From: Oegoconia quadripuncta
Taxonomy: Eukaryota; Arthropoda; Insecta; Lepidoptera; Autostichidae
Assembly (NCBI GenBank): GCA_949316235.1
Contig: OX438743.1
Coordinates: 35,619,242-35,683,241, forward strand
Direction: 5' to 3'
DNA length: 64,000 nt
Under the pieces are notes generated by a model that was given only the letters and a program-made list of their open reading frames with translations, was not told the DNA's origin and searched no databases. The number at the start of each line of letters is the position of its first letter. The first letter of the stretch is position 1. Both the position numbers and the translations under genes were made by a program. Positions 46,471-56,103 of this stretch are shown here, one piece after another.

Positions 46471-46476
46471 CACTGA
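46471..46476 (-). promoter_or_regulatory. possible sgg initiator (TCAGTG)
   Basis: Read on the minus strand this is TCAGTG, which fits the arthropod initiator TCAGTY/K, with the A at 46474. It would give an 85-nt untranslated leader before the sgg ATG with no splice site needed. No TATA box is evident. This rests on a motif match only; transcription start data would decide it. Confidence 0.3.
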
Positions 46477-46724
46477 ACTCTCTCACTTTGCCGACGAAAT
46501 ACAAAGTTTAGGGATGGAATAATGAAAACAATATCACTAAGATGCAATTAAAATCAAAATAAGACTGTCTCTGTAACGTTTTACCATATCATTTTGATAA
46601 TTTTTCAAAATTTACATCACTAAAAGTGAACGACAGATTTTTAGTTTCTTCAGACTCGTACTCGCTCTTTCAATCGGATGCTTCCGTCCTCCATTCGGGC
46701 CTTCGATCACCGAGCGAACAAAGG

Positions 46725-46732
46725 TGACGTCA
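46725..46732. promoter_or_regulatory. CRE palindrome TGACGTCA upstream of sgg
   Basis: A perfect eight-base CREB/ATF site lies about 335 bp upstream of the sgg start codon and about 250 bp upstream of the possible initiator. The surrounding DNA is locally richer in CpG than the flanks. An 8-mer can occur by chance (a second TGACGTCA is in intron 1 near 35334), so function is inferred from position alone. Confidence 0.3.
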
Positions 46733-48777
46733 TAGAAATGCCAAAGACAACGCAAAAGTATTGCCATCTGTTGTGGATCTTACAATCTATTCTTTCAATT
46801 GGTAAAACAGATACGAGCGGTCCGATTTGTACCAAACCAATGTTCATTTTAATAGAATGTCCGAGGCGTCGTCCGAGGAAAACGAGAAACTGAACAAATA
46901 ATCAATATCATTTAACATTTTGAGTTTCACTTCGGACTCAACCTTGGAGGGTATGTTAAATGAAGATGACGATGGTGGAATCGTGCTAACCAAATAATTA
47001 GTAATAAAGGCAGTAACCTACCTACACATAAATACAATCGTCAGTGATTATGTAGGTACAAATGTGCATTGCATGCGACCGCACGATGACGGTAATATTC
47101 CTGTACAACGTCTCGTTGCGTTCACATTTCTAGTAATCTGTAGTAGCATCGCACGACCAGCTACTCGCTTACACCAGGGTTGCGGTCGCCGTGTTGTCGA
47201 CAGGAAAGTGTAAACTGATTGACTGTAATGTGACTGATCTTCGTGTTTCTACAAGTAGTCGCCAAAACTTGTAATGCACTTCCTTACTGAAGATCAAAAA
47301 TTATAATGTGATGTGAATAGAGCGTAATCATTGAACTTATGTTTAGTAGTAGGTCTTTGAGTGTAATACTTTCTGCGCTACGGTTCTTTTGCCTTTCATA
47401 CAAAAAAAAATCAAAAGGCTATTTCGCACGAATTCCGCGAGTGGTGTTGCGTCATGGTTTATAATTTTTCTCCTGCAAATTGGTATAATTCCAGTTTTAA
47501 ATCTAAGAGTTTCAACTTAGATTTTTTTAGTCAAAGTCAGTAATTCTGATTGTACTGAACTTTCGCGTTTCTACAAGAAGCTGCCTAAATCTTTCGTGAG
47601 GTACTCTCAGCTTACAGATCGAAATCTCGCCAAAAAACATGAACGTTGGGTTGTGTGGCCCTAGCATAATTTGAAATTTCTAACAGTAGATTCCTTTAGT
47701 GACTTGATTTCTAATTCTTATTTCGGTATGGATATTTTAGGGGACGCTCCTAATAAAAAATGATTGAGATCAGAATATGATAAAGTGCAAATGAAAATAC
47801 AAATTAACAGACTTACTTCATTTCGATTGTACCTTGTTTTATCAGTGAGAAAAAACAGGCAACGTTTCCTTCATATGGAAGACGCCAAAGGAGGTGGCAG
47901 GGCACCAAATCAAAGCAAGTCGTCGCGCCCCCCGCCGCGCCGCCGGGTCAATATTAAGGGGAATAATAATGTTCCTTGCTTTTCGGCGTCTTCAAAGATG
48001 CCGCGGCACGTGTTTGTGTGTTGTGGTCCAACTCACAAAATTTACATTTCTAATTTTTTTTAATAAAATCTGTTAACATTAATGTTTTATTTTTTTTCCT
48101 AATAGGTATATATAATCCTTTACATACACTCTGCAAGGTGTGTCGGGTTAATTTTGTTAGAGAATGAAAACTTATTAAAACAGGGTGTGACATGCAAATC
48201 TAAAGCAGCCAGTCCGATGCATCTAGTACCTACCTAGATATAATTTTTTTCCAAAACTTGGTGGCTGACTTGTGTTTCGATCATTTCGTGATTTTGGGAT
48301 AAATTTGCTTTTGTAATCTTTTGTAATCCCGCACCGAAATGCTTGCTTTTAATTTCGAAGATATTTAGCTTTTAACACAGTTGGATTGTATATTTGGATG
48401 TTTTAATCTTTCGGGGTTATCAAAATTTTAAAATTATAGGCAAGTAGGACTTTATAACCGTATTTGAGGTTTTATAAAATGGAGTTGGAGGTCGCGTAAG
48501 CAAATTTACCCCAATACACCAATCAGGAATTGACGCCAGTGCACGGAAGAGCTGAGCTTAAATTCTCAAAAAAAACATGCGTACGAGGATCTGCATAGAG
48601 GCGTCCGATTCCTGCATAACTCTTTTCTAATAGATAGACATCTGTGCGTTTATCGTATGCCTATAGTTTTAATTTTTAAGATTTTTGGAATTATTTTAAG
48701 ATAGGCCTTGCTAAAATGGACCTTCGAAACCACTGGTTACGGATTCAGATCCCGCTATAGGCGTAAAATGCTACACT
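46733..48777. other. upstream region with a GC-rich islet
   Basis: No gene is recognised. The islet at 47880-48010 is strongly GC-rich (CGCGCCCCCCGCCGCGCCGC) and is bounded by GAAGACGCC and its inverse GGCGTCTTC about 105 bp apart. It may be a small repeat or a CpG-type regulatory patch. Frames across it are short. Confidence 0.4.
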
Positions 48778-48895
48778 GTGCGAAAGCACAGTAGTGGCCA
48801 CCCATCGTAGGACTGACGGCGGCGTCAGACATTGCTTAATCGCTTATCGAAAACAAATAGTGTATGCTACTGTGCTTTCGCACGTGGGGTCAGAG
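48778..48895 (-). repeat. 5S-rRNA-derived SINE fragment, copy 1
   Basis: The minus strand shows a decayed 5S rRNA 3' half (CGATAAGCGATTAAGCAATG, then ...GATGGGTGGCCACT). A perfect 17-bp inverted repeat, GTGCGAAAGCACAGTAG at 48778-48794 and its inverse at 48867-48883, brackets this core. A better 5S match is at 51886-51988. Confidence 0.55.
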
Positions 48896-49219
48896 GCGCG
48901 TCAGCTTTTCAAAGATCTGGTGAAATCGGGTGTTCAAGGAGGCTACCTGCTCCCTAGGCCAGCGCATAAGTCTGGCCATACAACGTGATAATATCGCTAG
49001 CTTTAGGCACCCTGGCTCAGAGCAGTGACCCCCGGACCCCCCGGAACATACCTAGTTCTACTTATGACCGAATATAAGTTCCAGGGCATTTTTCTTTTTA
49101 CGGTATATGTATACTTTATCATGCCGTTTGAAGACATCACTGTCAGATGGCCACTATTACAGTCTGACACAAATCCACCTGTCCGCAACGAACCCTCATG
49201 GTGGATAATGGCCCGTACC

Positions 49220-49290
49220 CCTCTCTAGTGAGTGGAGACTGTGCCCCAACAGTGGGTCCCTAAGGCAGTTGATATGTAGGATTGAATAAT
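49220..49290 (+). repeat. lepidopteran repeat end (CCCCAACAGTGGG)
   Basis: GTGCCCCAACAGTGGGTCCC then GGCAGTTGATATG matches the common 3' region 'cagtgggac..aggctgttgatgatg' of lepidopteran non-LTR elements. The body upstream (48900-49220) is probably part of the same element but was not identified. Confidence 0.45.
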
Positions 49291-49321
49291 TTTGAGTGAT
49301 CGATGAATATGAACTATTTAC

Positions 49322-49512
49322 CTAAACACTTTTATTTACCGGAGTCTGTAATTTAACTGGCGCTCTTACGTCCCGACCGGAACAATGCTGGTATTGTTGT
49401 TTGACGGTAGACGTAGATAAGGTGCGATACCCACCCTGCCGGCCTGGCACCGGGCAATAGGCCAACCACCAGATAGAATTGTTGAAGACAAGGTTACTCA
49501 CACTATCCACCA
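49322..49512 (-). repeat. lepidopteran SINE body (CTACCGTCAAACAACAATACC)
   Basis: Read on the minus strand it has GGTGGGTATCGCACC and CTACCGTCAAACAACAATAC then CAGCATTGTTCCGG, the conserved body of a widespread butterfly/moth SINE. The frame across it is incidental. Confidence 0.65.
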
Positions 49513-49867
49513 AACTGAGTGCACATATTACACCTACCTACTGAGTAACCCATACGATTACCATGACATGAATAGGTTCCTCTACCTACCTATACCTTCT
49601 ACGAGAAACATGAGTAGGAAATTTCGTGATCTGAAATAATTTCTAATAGATAGGTAATACCTATAATGAAATGTCAAAAATTAGCAGAATAGGTTTCTTT
49701 TCTCAACCGAAATGCATTGTCCGATCTTCACCATATTTTGAGACCACCCCTGAAGGTATATAACCTATAATATATTTTTTTATATTTTTTTTTTTTATAG
49801 TTTATAGTTAGGTACTACTCTAAGGAGTGTTTGTTTCAAACAATTTTGAAGCAAACATTTTTCTTAC

Positions 49868-50073
49868 AGATATGCTAGCCTTTTAGCGCGGTTATCAAAC
49901 AAAGCAGCGTTTCTATGTAGTAGGTATCTAATGTCTTTGTGTGCTCCAGCAGTTATCTCATTATCAATTGAACGAGATACAAGACGACACAGCCGCGAAG
50001 CGAGGTGCGCGGGCGTAGGGTACTCGCCGCGCAGTAGCGCGTGCGCCGCGTGACAGGCGAGTGGTTCCGCCAT
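49868..50073 (-). CDS. possible first exon of a divergent unknown gene
   Basis: From ATG at 50073 (context GCGATGGCG) the minus strand is open for 68 codons plus two bases to a good donor GTAAGA at 49867. The product starts MAEPLACHAAHALLRGEY and ends NRAKRLAY. It looks helical with no signal peptide. The first two thirds is GC-rich. Its start is only 90 bp from the LRRC58-like start on the other strand, so the two would share a promoter. I do not recognise the family, and no second exon of phase 2 was found before the sgg promoter. It could instead be the open leader region of the plus-strand gene. Confidence 0.35.
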
Positions 50074-50163
50074 CGCCACTGGCGTTAATCGAACAAAAAT
50101 AATGGTGAGATAATACATTCCTTCTGCAGTAAGTGGTATTTTAACCACGCCAATAATATAAAA
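50074..50163. promoter_or_regulatory. possible head-to-head promoter
   Basis: A 90-bp segment separates the ATG of the plus-strand LRR gene from that of the possible minus-strand exon. It has no TATA box. If the minus exon is not real, the LRR gene promoter lies within or upstream of the GC-rich stretch 49978-50080. Confidence 0.25.
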
Positions 50164-50654
50164 ATGGAGTACTACACATCGGACAGCTGCGACAGTGATA
50201 GTCGGGATCAAAAAACCCTAGATCTGTCAGGCCAAATGCTCGACGTCGTCGGTCTGTCATCGGAACTGAGCAGTGTCGTAGACGAGAAGGATTGCGCGGA
50301 AAATTACGAAATAATGCTGCTTCACAACAATCGCATTAAAGCGCTGCCGGACACAATAAACAGGTTTTGCAACTTGAAGATACTGGATATCAGCAACAAC
50401 AGGCTAACGATTGTTCCCGATGTACTCAAGAACTGCCCTCTTACGTCTCTGATAGCGAAGCACAATCAACTTACTAATGACTCCCTGCCCAAGTGTTTCA
50501 CCTCGGCGAATAGCACGCTCAGAGAACTCAATTTAAGTGGAAATCAACTAAACTTTTTTCCTGAACAAGTATTAGAGATTACTTCGCTTAAATACCTTTA
50601 TTTAGGTGGAAATAACATAGGCAGAATACCTAAGGATATTTGGAAATTAAACAG
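50164..50654 (+). CDS. LRRC58: LRRC58-like leucine-rich-repeat protein, exon 1
   Basis: The exon encodes 163 codons plus two bases from ATG with context AAAATGG. After an acidic Ser/Asp-rich start (MEYYTSDSCDSDS) come LRRs of 22-24 residues: LLHNNRIKALP (52-62), LKILDISNNRLTIVP (71-85), LTSLIAKHNQL (93-103), LRELNLSGNQLNFFP (119-133) and LKYLYLGGNNIGRIP (142-156). The segment ending LIAKHNQL...LPKCF matches the irregular repeat of LRRC58 (LLAKNNRL...LPKG). LRRC58 proteins are intracellular LRR scaffolds. The donor chosen is AACAG/GTTGGT. A nearby GTAACA would break the phase with the next exon, and reading through stops at 50676. Confidence 0.9.
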
Positions 50655-50699
50655 GTTGGTAACAATGGTAAAATGATTCTTAACTATTATGAATTAGAT

Positions 50700-50965
50700 T
50701 TTGTGTCTTCAAACAGATAGCAATGGAGTTGTTTATTTAGTCACCAGAGTTAATCTTTGCCCGACTGTGGCAGCGGCTACTATATCATATCTCAAGCAGC
50801 TAGAACACAACAATGCTGTTTGGCGGCAGATAGATAATAGCTCTAGGCAGACTTTTTACAAATGCTCTACCACCAACCAAATCGAGTACTGAACATATGC
50901 CCCACTGGGAATCGAACCCGCGTTCTCCGTTTTACAACCTTATGTCGCTTACATTGAGCCATGGA
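50700..50965 (-). repeat. tRNA-headed lepidopteran SINE
   Basis: Head on the minus strand at 50963-50888: A box TGGCTCAATGT, perfect B box GGTTCGATTCC. The body follows with GGTGGTAGAGCATTTGTA and CTGCCGCCAAACAGCA then TTGTTGTGTTC, the classic butterfly SINE body. It begins only about 45 bp after the LRR exon 1 donor. Confidence 0.75.
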
Positions 50966-51290
50966 GCCTGTTAACATAAAATGTTTTTTATGATGTCAAT
51001 AATTTAGTACCTACCAAACCCATATAGTATATACCAATAATTACCTACCACACCGCGTCTACATAGCGGTTACATTGTCTAGCCGTCTTAAGTGACCAAG
51101 ATTTAGGTACCTACATTAAAATTAAAATACCCTGGGTATATCTACATCGCCACAGACCCAAGTCGTCGACATAGCACTGAAAGTTCGCAGACTGATGCAG
51201 TACCTATCTGCGTCGATATAACTCTCCTGGACAGGTTCAAAGAATTCACAGTTTATATACGAGAATATTATGTACCTTATCATATCAAAC

Positions 51291-51447
51291 ACAGGAAGTC
51301 CCCTTCCAAACATAGGCCTCCCCCATGGAAATCCAAAGTGACCGGTTGGAAGCGGCCTGCATCCAGCGATTTCCCGTGACCTTTATCAGGTCGTCTGTCC
51401 AATTTATGAGTAGGCGTCGTACGCTGCCCTTACCGGTGCAACCGGCC
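51291..51447 (-). repeat. RTE-clade retrotransposon 3' ORF fragment
   Basis: On the minus strand the decayed text corresponds to ..DDLIKVTGNRWMQAASNR.. and ..EAYVWKGTSC, the end of lepidopteran RTE ORFs; stops and frameshifts break it. It is the same family as 17687-17765. Confidence 0.6.
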
Positions 51448-51885
51448 ATAGTTCTTCGAGCTATTTGTGATATAAGGACAAATTGGTACCCCTATGTTCA
51501 GACTAAGTAAAGTTAACACATCATTTATGGGGCACTGCATACCTACGCTGTTATAAACGAATGCCTGAGAAAAAAATTAAAGATCATCAAATCACGACAC
51601 CTCATTCATCCGTATCGGCTGAGGCGTATAGGCTACAGGTGGTAACATACATACAGACGCGTTGATTGCATTACCTTCCTTTTGGCTTCATCAACAGACT
51701 TACACGCCCCCACTGTTGAAGCATAGCCTCCTCTCACTGGGAGAGGGTATGGCCCATAATCCACTACGTGGACCCAGTTCGGGTCGAACGATTTGTGTCA
51801 GACTAGTTGTTGTTGTAGTTGTTGTGCCTGACAGTGTTTTTAAGCCGCCCCTGTTGTCCAATGCTTAATTTGGCTCAATGCCACT

Positions 51886-51988
51886 AGTGGTCACCCATCC
51901 AAGGACTGACCGCGCCAGAATTGCTTAACTTCGCTAATCGAAAAAGATTAGCGAATGCGACTGCGCCACGAGTGCTTTTGGCTTCGTG
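51886..51988 (-). repeat. 5S-rRNA-derived SINE fragment, copy 2
   Basis: Read on the minus strand, CGATTAGCGAAGTTAAGCAA, then GGCGCGGTCAGTCCTTGGAT and GGGTGACCACT follow insect 5S rRNA (CGATCACCGAAATTAAGCAG, GGCGCGGTTAGTACTTAGAT, GGGGGACCGCT) over about 55 nt, including the internal Pol III control region. A perfect 10-bp hairpin (TTCGCTAATC / GATTAGCGAA at 51933-51958) sits at its edge. It is not a functional 5S gene because the 5' half is missing. Confidence 0.65.
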
Positions 51989-52600
51989 ATAGGCCGTAGT
52001 CATGTAAAAATATAATCCTTTTTCCTTTTTGACTTCAAAAATTCACAAATTCTAAGCATAAATACATATATTATGCCCGCCCCTTTTTTTAAAACCGGGT
52101 GTAGAGGTGTCGTAAGTTACACAAAAACTGTTTTCTTTAATATAAATTCTAAATTTAAAAACTTATTGTCAATGGTACGTAATGAATTCTGCATCGATTG
52201 TCGAATGAAGCTCATTAACAGTTCTGTTAAAAGCCAAATGTTCGAAACGGTATAATGTGACTTCTATAAAACATGGCGAAGTGCTATCTCGGATACACCA
52301 GCCTTCTACACATCGATTCTGCCGTTTTGGCGGTACTATACTTCAATCGCGTGCGATATGGAATCTCAATATTCAGATACTCTATCTAATCATCACTGAA
52401 GGTTTATTATAAAGTCCCCTTTACAAAAGCGGTTTGAAGGGACGTTAAAAATTAGAAATTAATAAACTAATAATTGTCTGCTAACGTCTAAGTAATTAAA
52501 TCAAAAATACTTACAATAACTAGTGTGTAGTTTATAAAACTAAAAAACACACTAGAGTTCCACTATTCGCCTCCTGGCTCCATGATCAGACGCTCGACAC

Positions 52601-52734
52601 TAGGGCCCGTATTAATAAACCGTTATCAAGATTGAGATGACCTTCAGTTGTTGAGAATGAGATATTAAAACAGTATCAAAAAAGTATTGAGACTGAGATC
52701 TCAATCTCAAGATCGATTTATTAATACGGCCCTA
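52601..52734. mobile_element. GGCCCGTAT-end MITE, copy 3
   Basis: The ends TAGGGCCCGTATTAATAAAC and GATTTATTAATACGGCCCTA are inverted over about 20 bp. Inner blocks (ATCAAGATTGAGAT / ATCTCAATCTCAAGATC) also pair. It is 134 bp and flanked by TA. Confidence 0.75.
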
Positions 52735-53429
52735 AGTGGTAATATTGGACTTGCCAAAACTAATCATATGACCCCAATCTTTATAGTTCCCAAACTCTAG
52801 CTTTACTAGTAGCCACTGAAGAATCCCACCTTCCACCTCCTAACTCCATCATCAGGTCAGCTCCAAGATACCAACTTAGATTATCCGTCCTCCGAACTAA
52901 CACATAGGTACATACCAAGTTACACTTCTATGCGACTAGTTTAGTTAAAATTGAATTACAGGATTTGTTAGTTACAAGTGAAGCTAATGAAATCGTGTTA
53001 AAAAAGAACTCATAATTTGAACCATGGCAGATACCTACACTGGTATTTAACTGAAAGTGCGTAAGATTTAAACTGGATTTGCATTTGTATTAAGGTGTCA
53101 GTAAGTAATTTTAAAGCACAAAACAAGGAATAGAAGACTAACGTTTACATTGTGATTTCTCACTTATTTAAAAAAGTTTCTACTGTGGTCTGTACTTCAG
53201 CCAAGATTCTTCCTAAATCTTGTGGCTGCGACAGCGCATGCCCCTTGTCGAGAGGCGGCTTCGTGTGTCATCCACAATCTAACTCAATAGAAGTATTTTT
53301 CCAGTTTAACTTGATTGGTGACACAAATGAAGCTATCTTAACTTTTTCAAGCCCCGGTGTCACCGTTCGTGACGGAACCTATATCTACCTATTGTGTCTG
53401 CGGTAGCTACACTTAGGTAAAGGACGAGT

Positions 53430-53580
53430 TAATCAATCAATCGATCAATCAAATACTCTTTATTGCACAATTAACAAAAGCTACATGTAGAATACAGCGT
53501 ACATCATTAATCGCACAAAAAGGCGGCCTTATCGCTAACAGCGATCTCTTCCATGCAAACCTTAGGGTAAAGATACACAG
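53430..53580 (-). repeat. non-LTR retroposon 3' UTR, minus orientation
   Basis: AATCAATCAATCGATCAATC, CTTTATTGCAC and AAAAAGGCGGCCTTATCGCT are the inverse of a common lepidopteran non-LTR 3' UTR with a simple-repeat tail. A related end is at 57445-57545. Confidence 0.65.
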
Positions 53581-54350
53581 CAGATGAGGTTTGCACTAAT
53601 AGTAGCAAATACGGGTGTATTTTATAGTTGGTAATTATTATATAACGTAAACATTAAAATACATAAACTCAGCCTACAAACTGTAACTAGTTAATCATTC
53701 ATTAGTGATATTCCTAAAGCTGTGGCCCAGTGGAATAAAAATTAATCCCCGCACAGACCACAGACCCAGTCATCTAGATAACATAATCCAGTGGCACTTG
53801 TAAGATCCTAATGGGAAGACTTGCTTTAACTTAACATCCAGCCATACATGAATAAACACCATTGTTCTACTATAGTCGTGTCTAATGTTTAGATTAAACA
53901 TAAGTAGGTAGACCTTAATAGTTCACATGACTGAAATTCACCACACAATGCTTATTATTCAGACTCCTCTTGTGAATTTACTACATTCTTACATGTCATA
54001 TCATCCATATCGTCAATTCAACTCATTGCCTATAACATAACATAGTATCACAGAAGAAGAAGTAGATTATGCATGACTGAACATATTTTATTATTATTTT
54101 CGTTAATCTTTGACATTATCTTGAACTCATACATACGTTCACGAGCTTTCGCCGATATGTTTATAATAAGAGTAGGTAGGTACTACTACAATAAACCAGT
54201 GTTGATTTACAGAATGTATACGTTCAGTAAGTATCATCAACATCAAAATTACCTATATTGGGTCTAAGTAAAGAACCATAAACATATTCCAAATTCATAG
54301 TTCATTTTACCGTGGTGCTACAATAATAAATAAATATATTTGCACATACA

Positions 54351-54580
54351 CACAGCACCATTTAGTTCCACACTAAGCAACTAGGCTTGTATTATGGGTA
54401 CCAGACGGTTGATAAACTACACAAATACATTTTTTTTTTGTAAATAAATACATAAATAAATGAAAAACATCCATATCTCGGGAACACATGTCTGTATTCA
54501 TCATACAAACATATGCCCCTAGCGGGATTCGAACCCGCGACCTTTTGGTACAGCAGTCAGAATTTTAACCGCTAGTTTAT
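54351..54580 (-). repeat. tRNA-headed SINE, diverged copy
   Basis: The B box is perfect on the minus strand (GGTTCGAATCC near 54534-54524) and the head is recognisable. The body (CCATATCTCGGGAACACATG, and TAGTTCCACACTAAGCAACT) is a diverged form of the family at 2541-2778. Confidence 0.7.
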
Positions 54581-54909
54581 TGTCAGCGATGTCCATTGAT
54601 CAAACAAATAATGAAAAAGTTAATTTATAAAACCAAAAAACCCGACTGCTTATGAACGTCGAATTAAAAAGATGTGAACAAGAAGAAGTGCTACGTGGAG
54701 AAAATTTACATACACACGGCTACACATAGAGCTGTACATAACCAGCATAAATAGACCTCGCCTAGTTTGAAACACGCATAGCCAGCTCATGTTGGTTATG
54801 CATAGCATGTAGCATGTAGCAGTGTATCTGCTCTTAAAATATGATGATTATCACATCGTAACACGCAGTCGGAGGCTACATCAATAAAATTATAGAAACC
54901 ATGCCATGT

Positions 54910-55022
54910 CTAGGGGGCCAGCAGCCTAACTCTATTGGTTTGGGTATTGTCATCGTTTATGACGTCAATGCACTGTGCATTGCTATCTCTATAACTTTGA
55001 GTTAGGCGGTAGACCCCCAGGT
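54910..55022. mobile_element. 113-bp inverted-repeat element
   Basis: CTAGGGGGCCAGCAGCCTAA at the left pairs imperfectly with the right end (...TTAGGCGGTAGACCCCCAGG). Non-coding. Confidence 0.45.
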
Positions 55023-55904
55023 ATAGGCTGAAAGTTACTGCAGTGCTCCGCGTCCGTACATCCGAGAGAATTTGTAGTGAGAAAGAAAACGCGCTGTCTC
55101 GTGAATAACCTTCGTAGTTCAGTGTTACGCGGACGTTTCACGTCATCGAAATATATCGGTAATGCTGCTCGTGCCGATGCGACTGATGGTGATAGAACGA
55201 TAGTTTAATATAACGAGAGTCGTTTGCGAACTCATGGTAGCGGTCGGGACCCCACATCAAGAGCTCAGTAATCGCCAAAATACATACAAAAGCTAGTGTG
55301 GATTTGGTAAGTGGATCTTTACCAAATCGTCGGTCCACGTGGGGGGCCTGCCTAATTAATGTTAATAAATAAAATTTCTTGTAATTAAAGTCAAAATTAT
55401 ATTATAATAGGGCGATTTTACTATGGAGCTAACGGTGGTAAGTTATTTATGATAGAAAAGAAAACAAAGGACTAAAAAAACAAGTAGTAAACAAAAGTGC
55501 TTGGCAACGTCTGTATTGATGTCAGTCGATAGGGACAAATGTGCGAGTGGATTATGATTTACAACTTTACAAATTTCAATACACTGGCAGAGATCTAGTT
55601 ATTTTTAATTTTGTTGATTAATAATATGACATCCTGATAACTCCAATATGGCGGGCGCTAGTAGCCATTTTGTCACACTTGACAACAAACGATAGGTACT
55701 AGCACTTCGAGATGGATAGGTCTTTCCTTTATTTTCTTTTCTATTTGTATTGTATTGTAGGTCTCGACCAAAGAAAATCAATAAACAGATATGAAATATT
55801 CTAAATAAAAACCTAAAAAATAAATTGAAAATTAAGACAACCCCCGACAACGTTTATCGAGCAAATGGAGCAAATGGTTATATCATTTCATTCAGATAGA
55901 CCTA

Positions 55905-56103
55905 GACCGAAACATAGTGTTAAAAACTCGGCGTTCAAAACGGCTTAACCGATTTCCATCAAACATGGCTAAGAACCACCGCTAGAAAATCCGCTTTCAA
56001 ATAAAAAAACCGCATCCAAATCGGATCACCCATTTAAGAGCTACGGTGCCACAGATAGCGGTGAAACTTATAACACCCCTCTTTTTGCTTCGGGGGTTAA
56101 AAA
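55905..56103 (+). repeat. 'cataacacccctc' lepidopteran repeat
   Basis: It contains ACCGATTTCCATCAAACATG then GCTAAGAACCACC, CAAATCGGATCACCCATTTA and CTTATAACACCCCTCTTTTT then GCTTCGGGGGTTAAA. It is the fullest of several copies in this window (others at 60585-60735, 33955-34040, 31150-31215). Non-coding; its class is uncertain. Confidence 0.65.

Noticed and set aside
47764..48063. Plus-strand frame over a GC-rich islet
   Set aside because: Two different frames are open over the same bases; the composition (CCGCCGCG runs) explains it. No splice sites or family.
54520..54545. Perfect tRNA B box, considered as a tRNA gene
   Set aside because: No acceptor stem or anticodon arm can be folded around it, and it is followed by a SINE body. 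The same applies to the boxes at 2595, 4405, 23341 and 50895.
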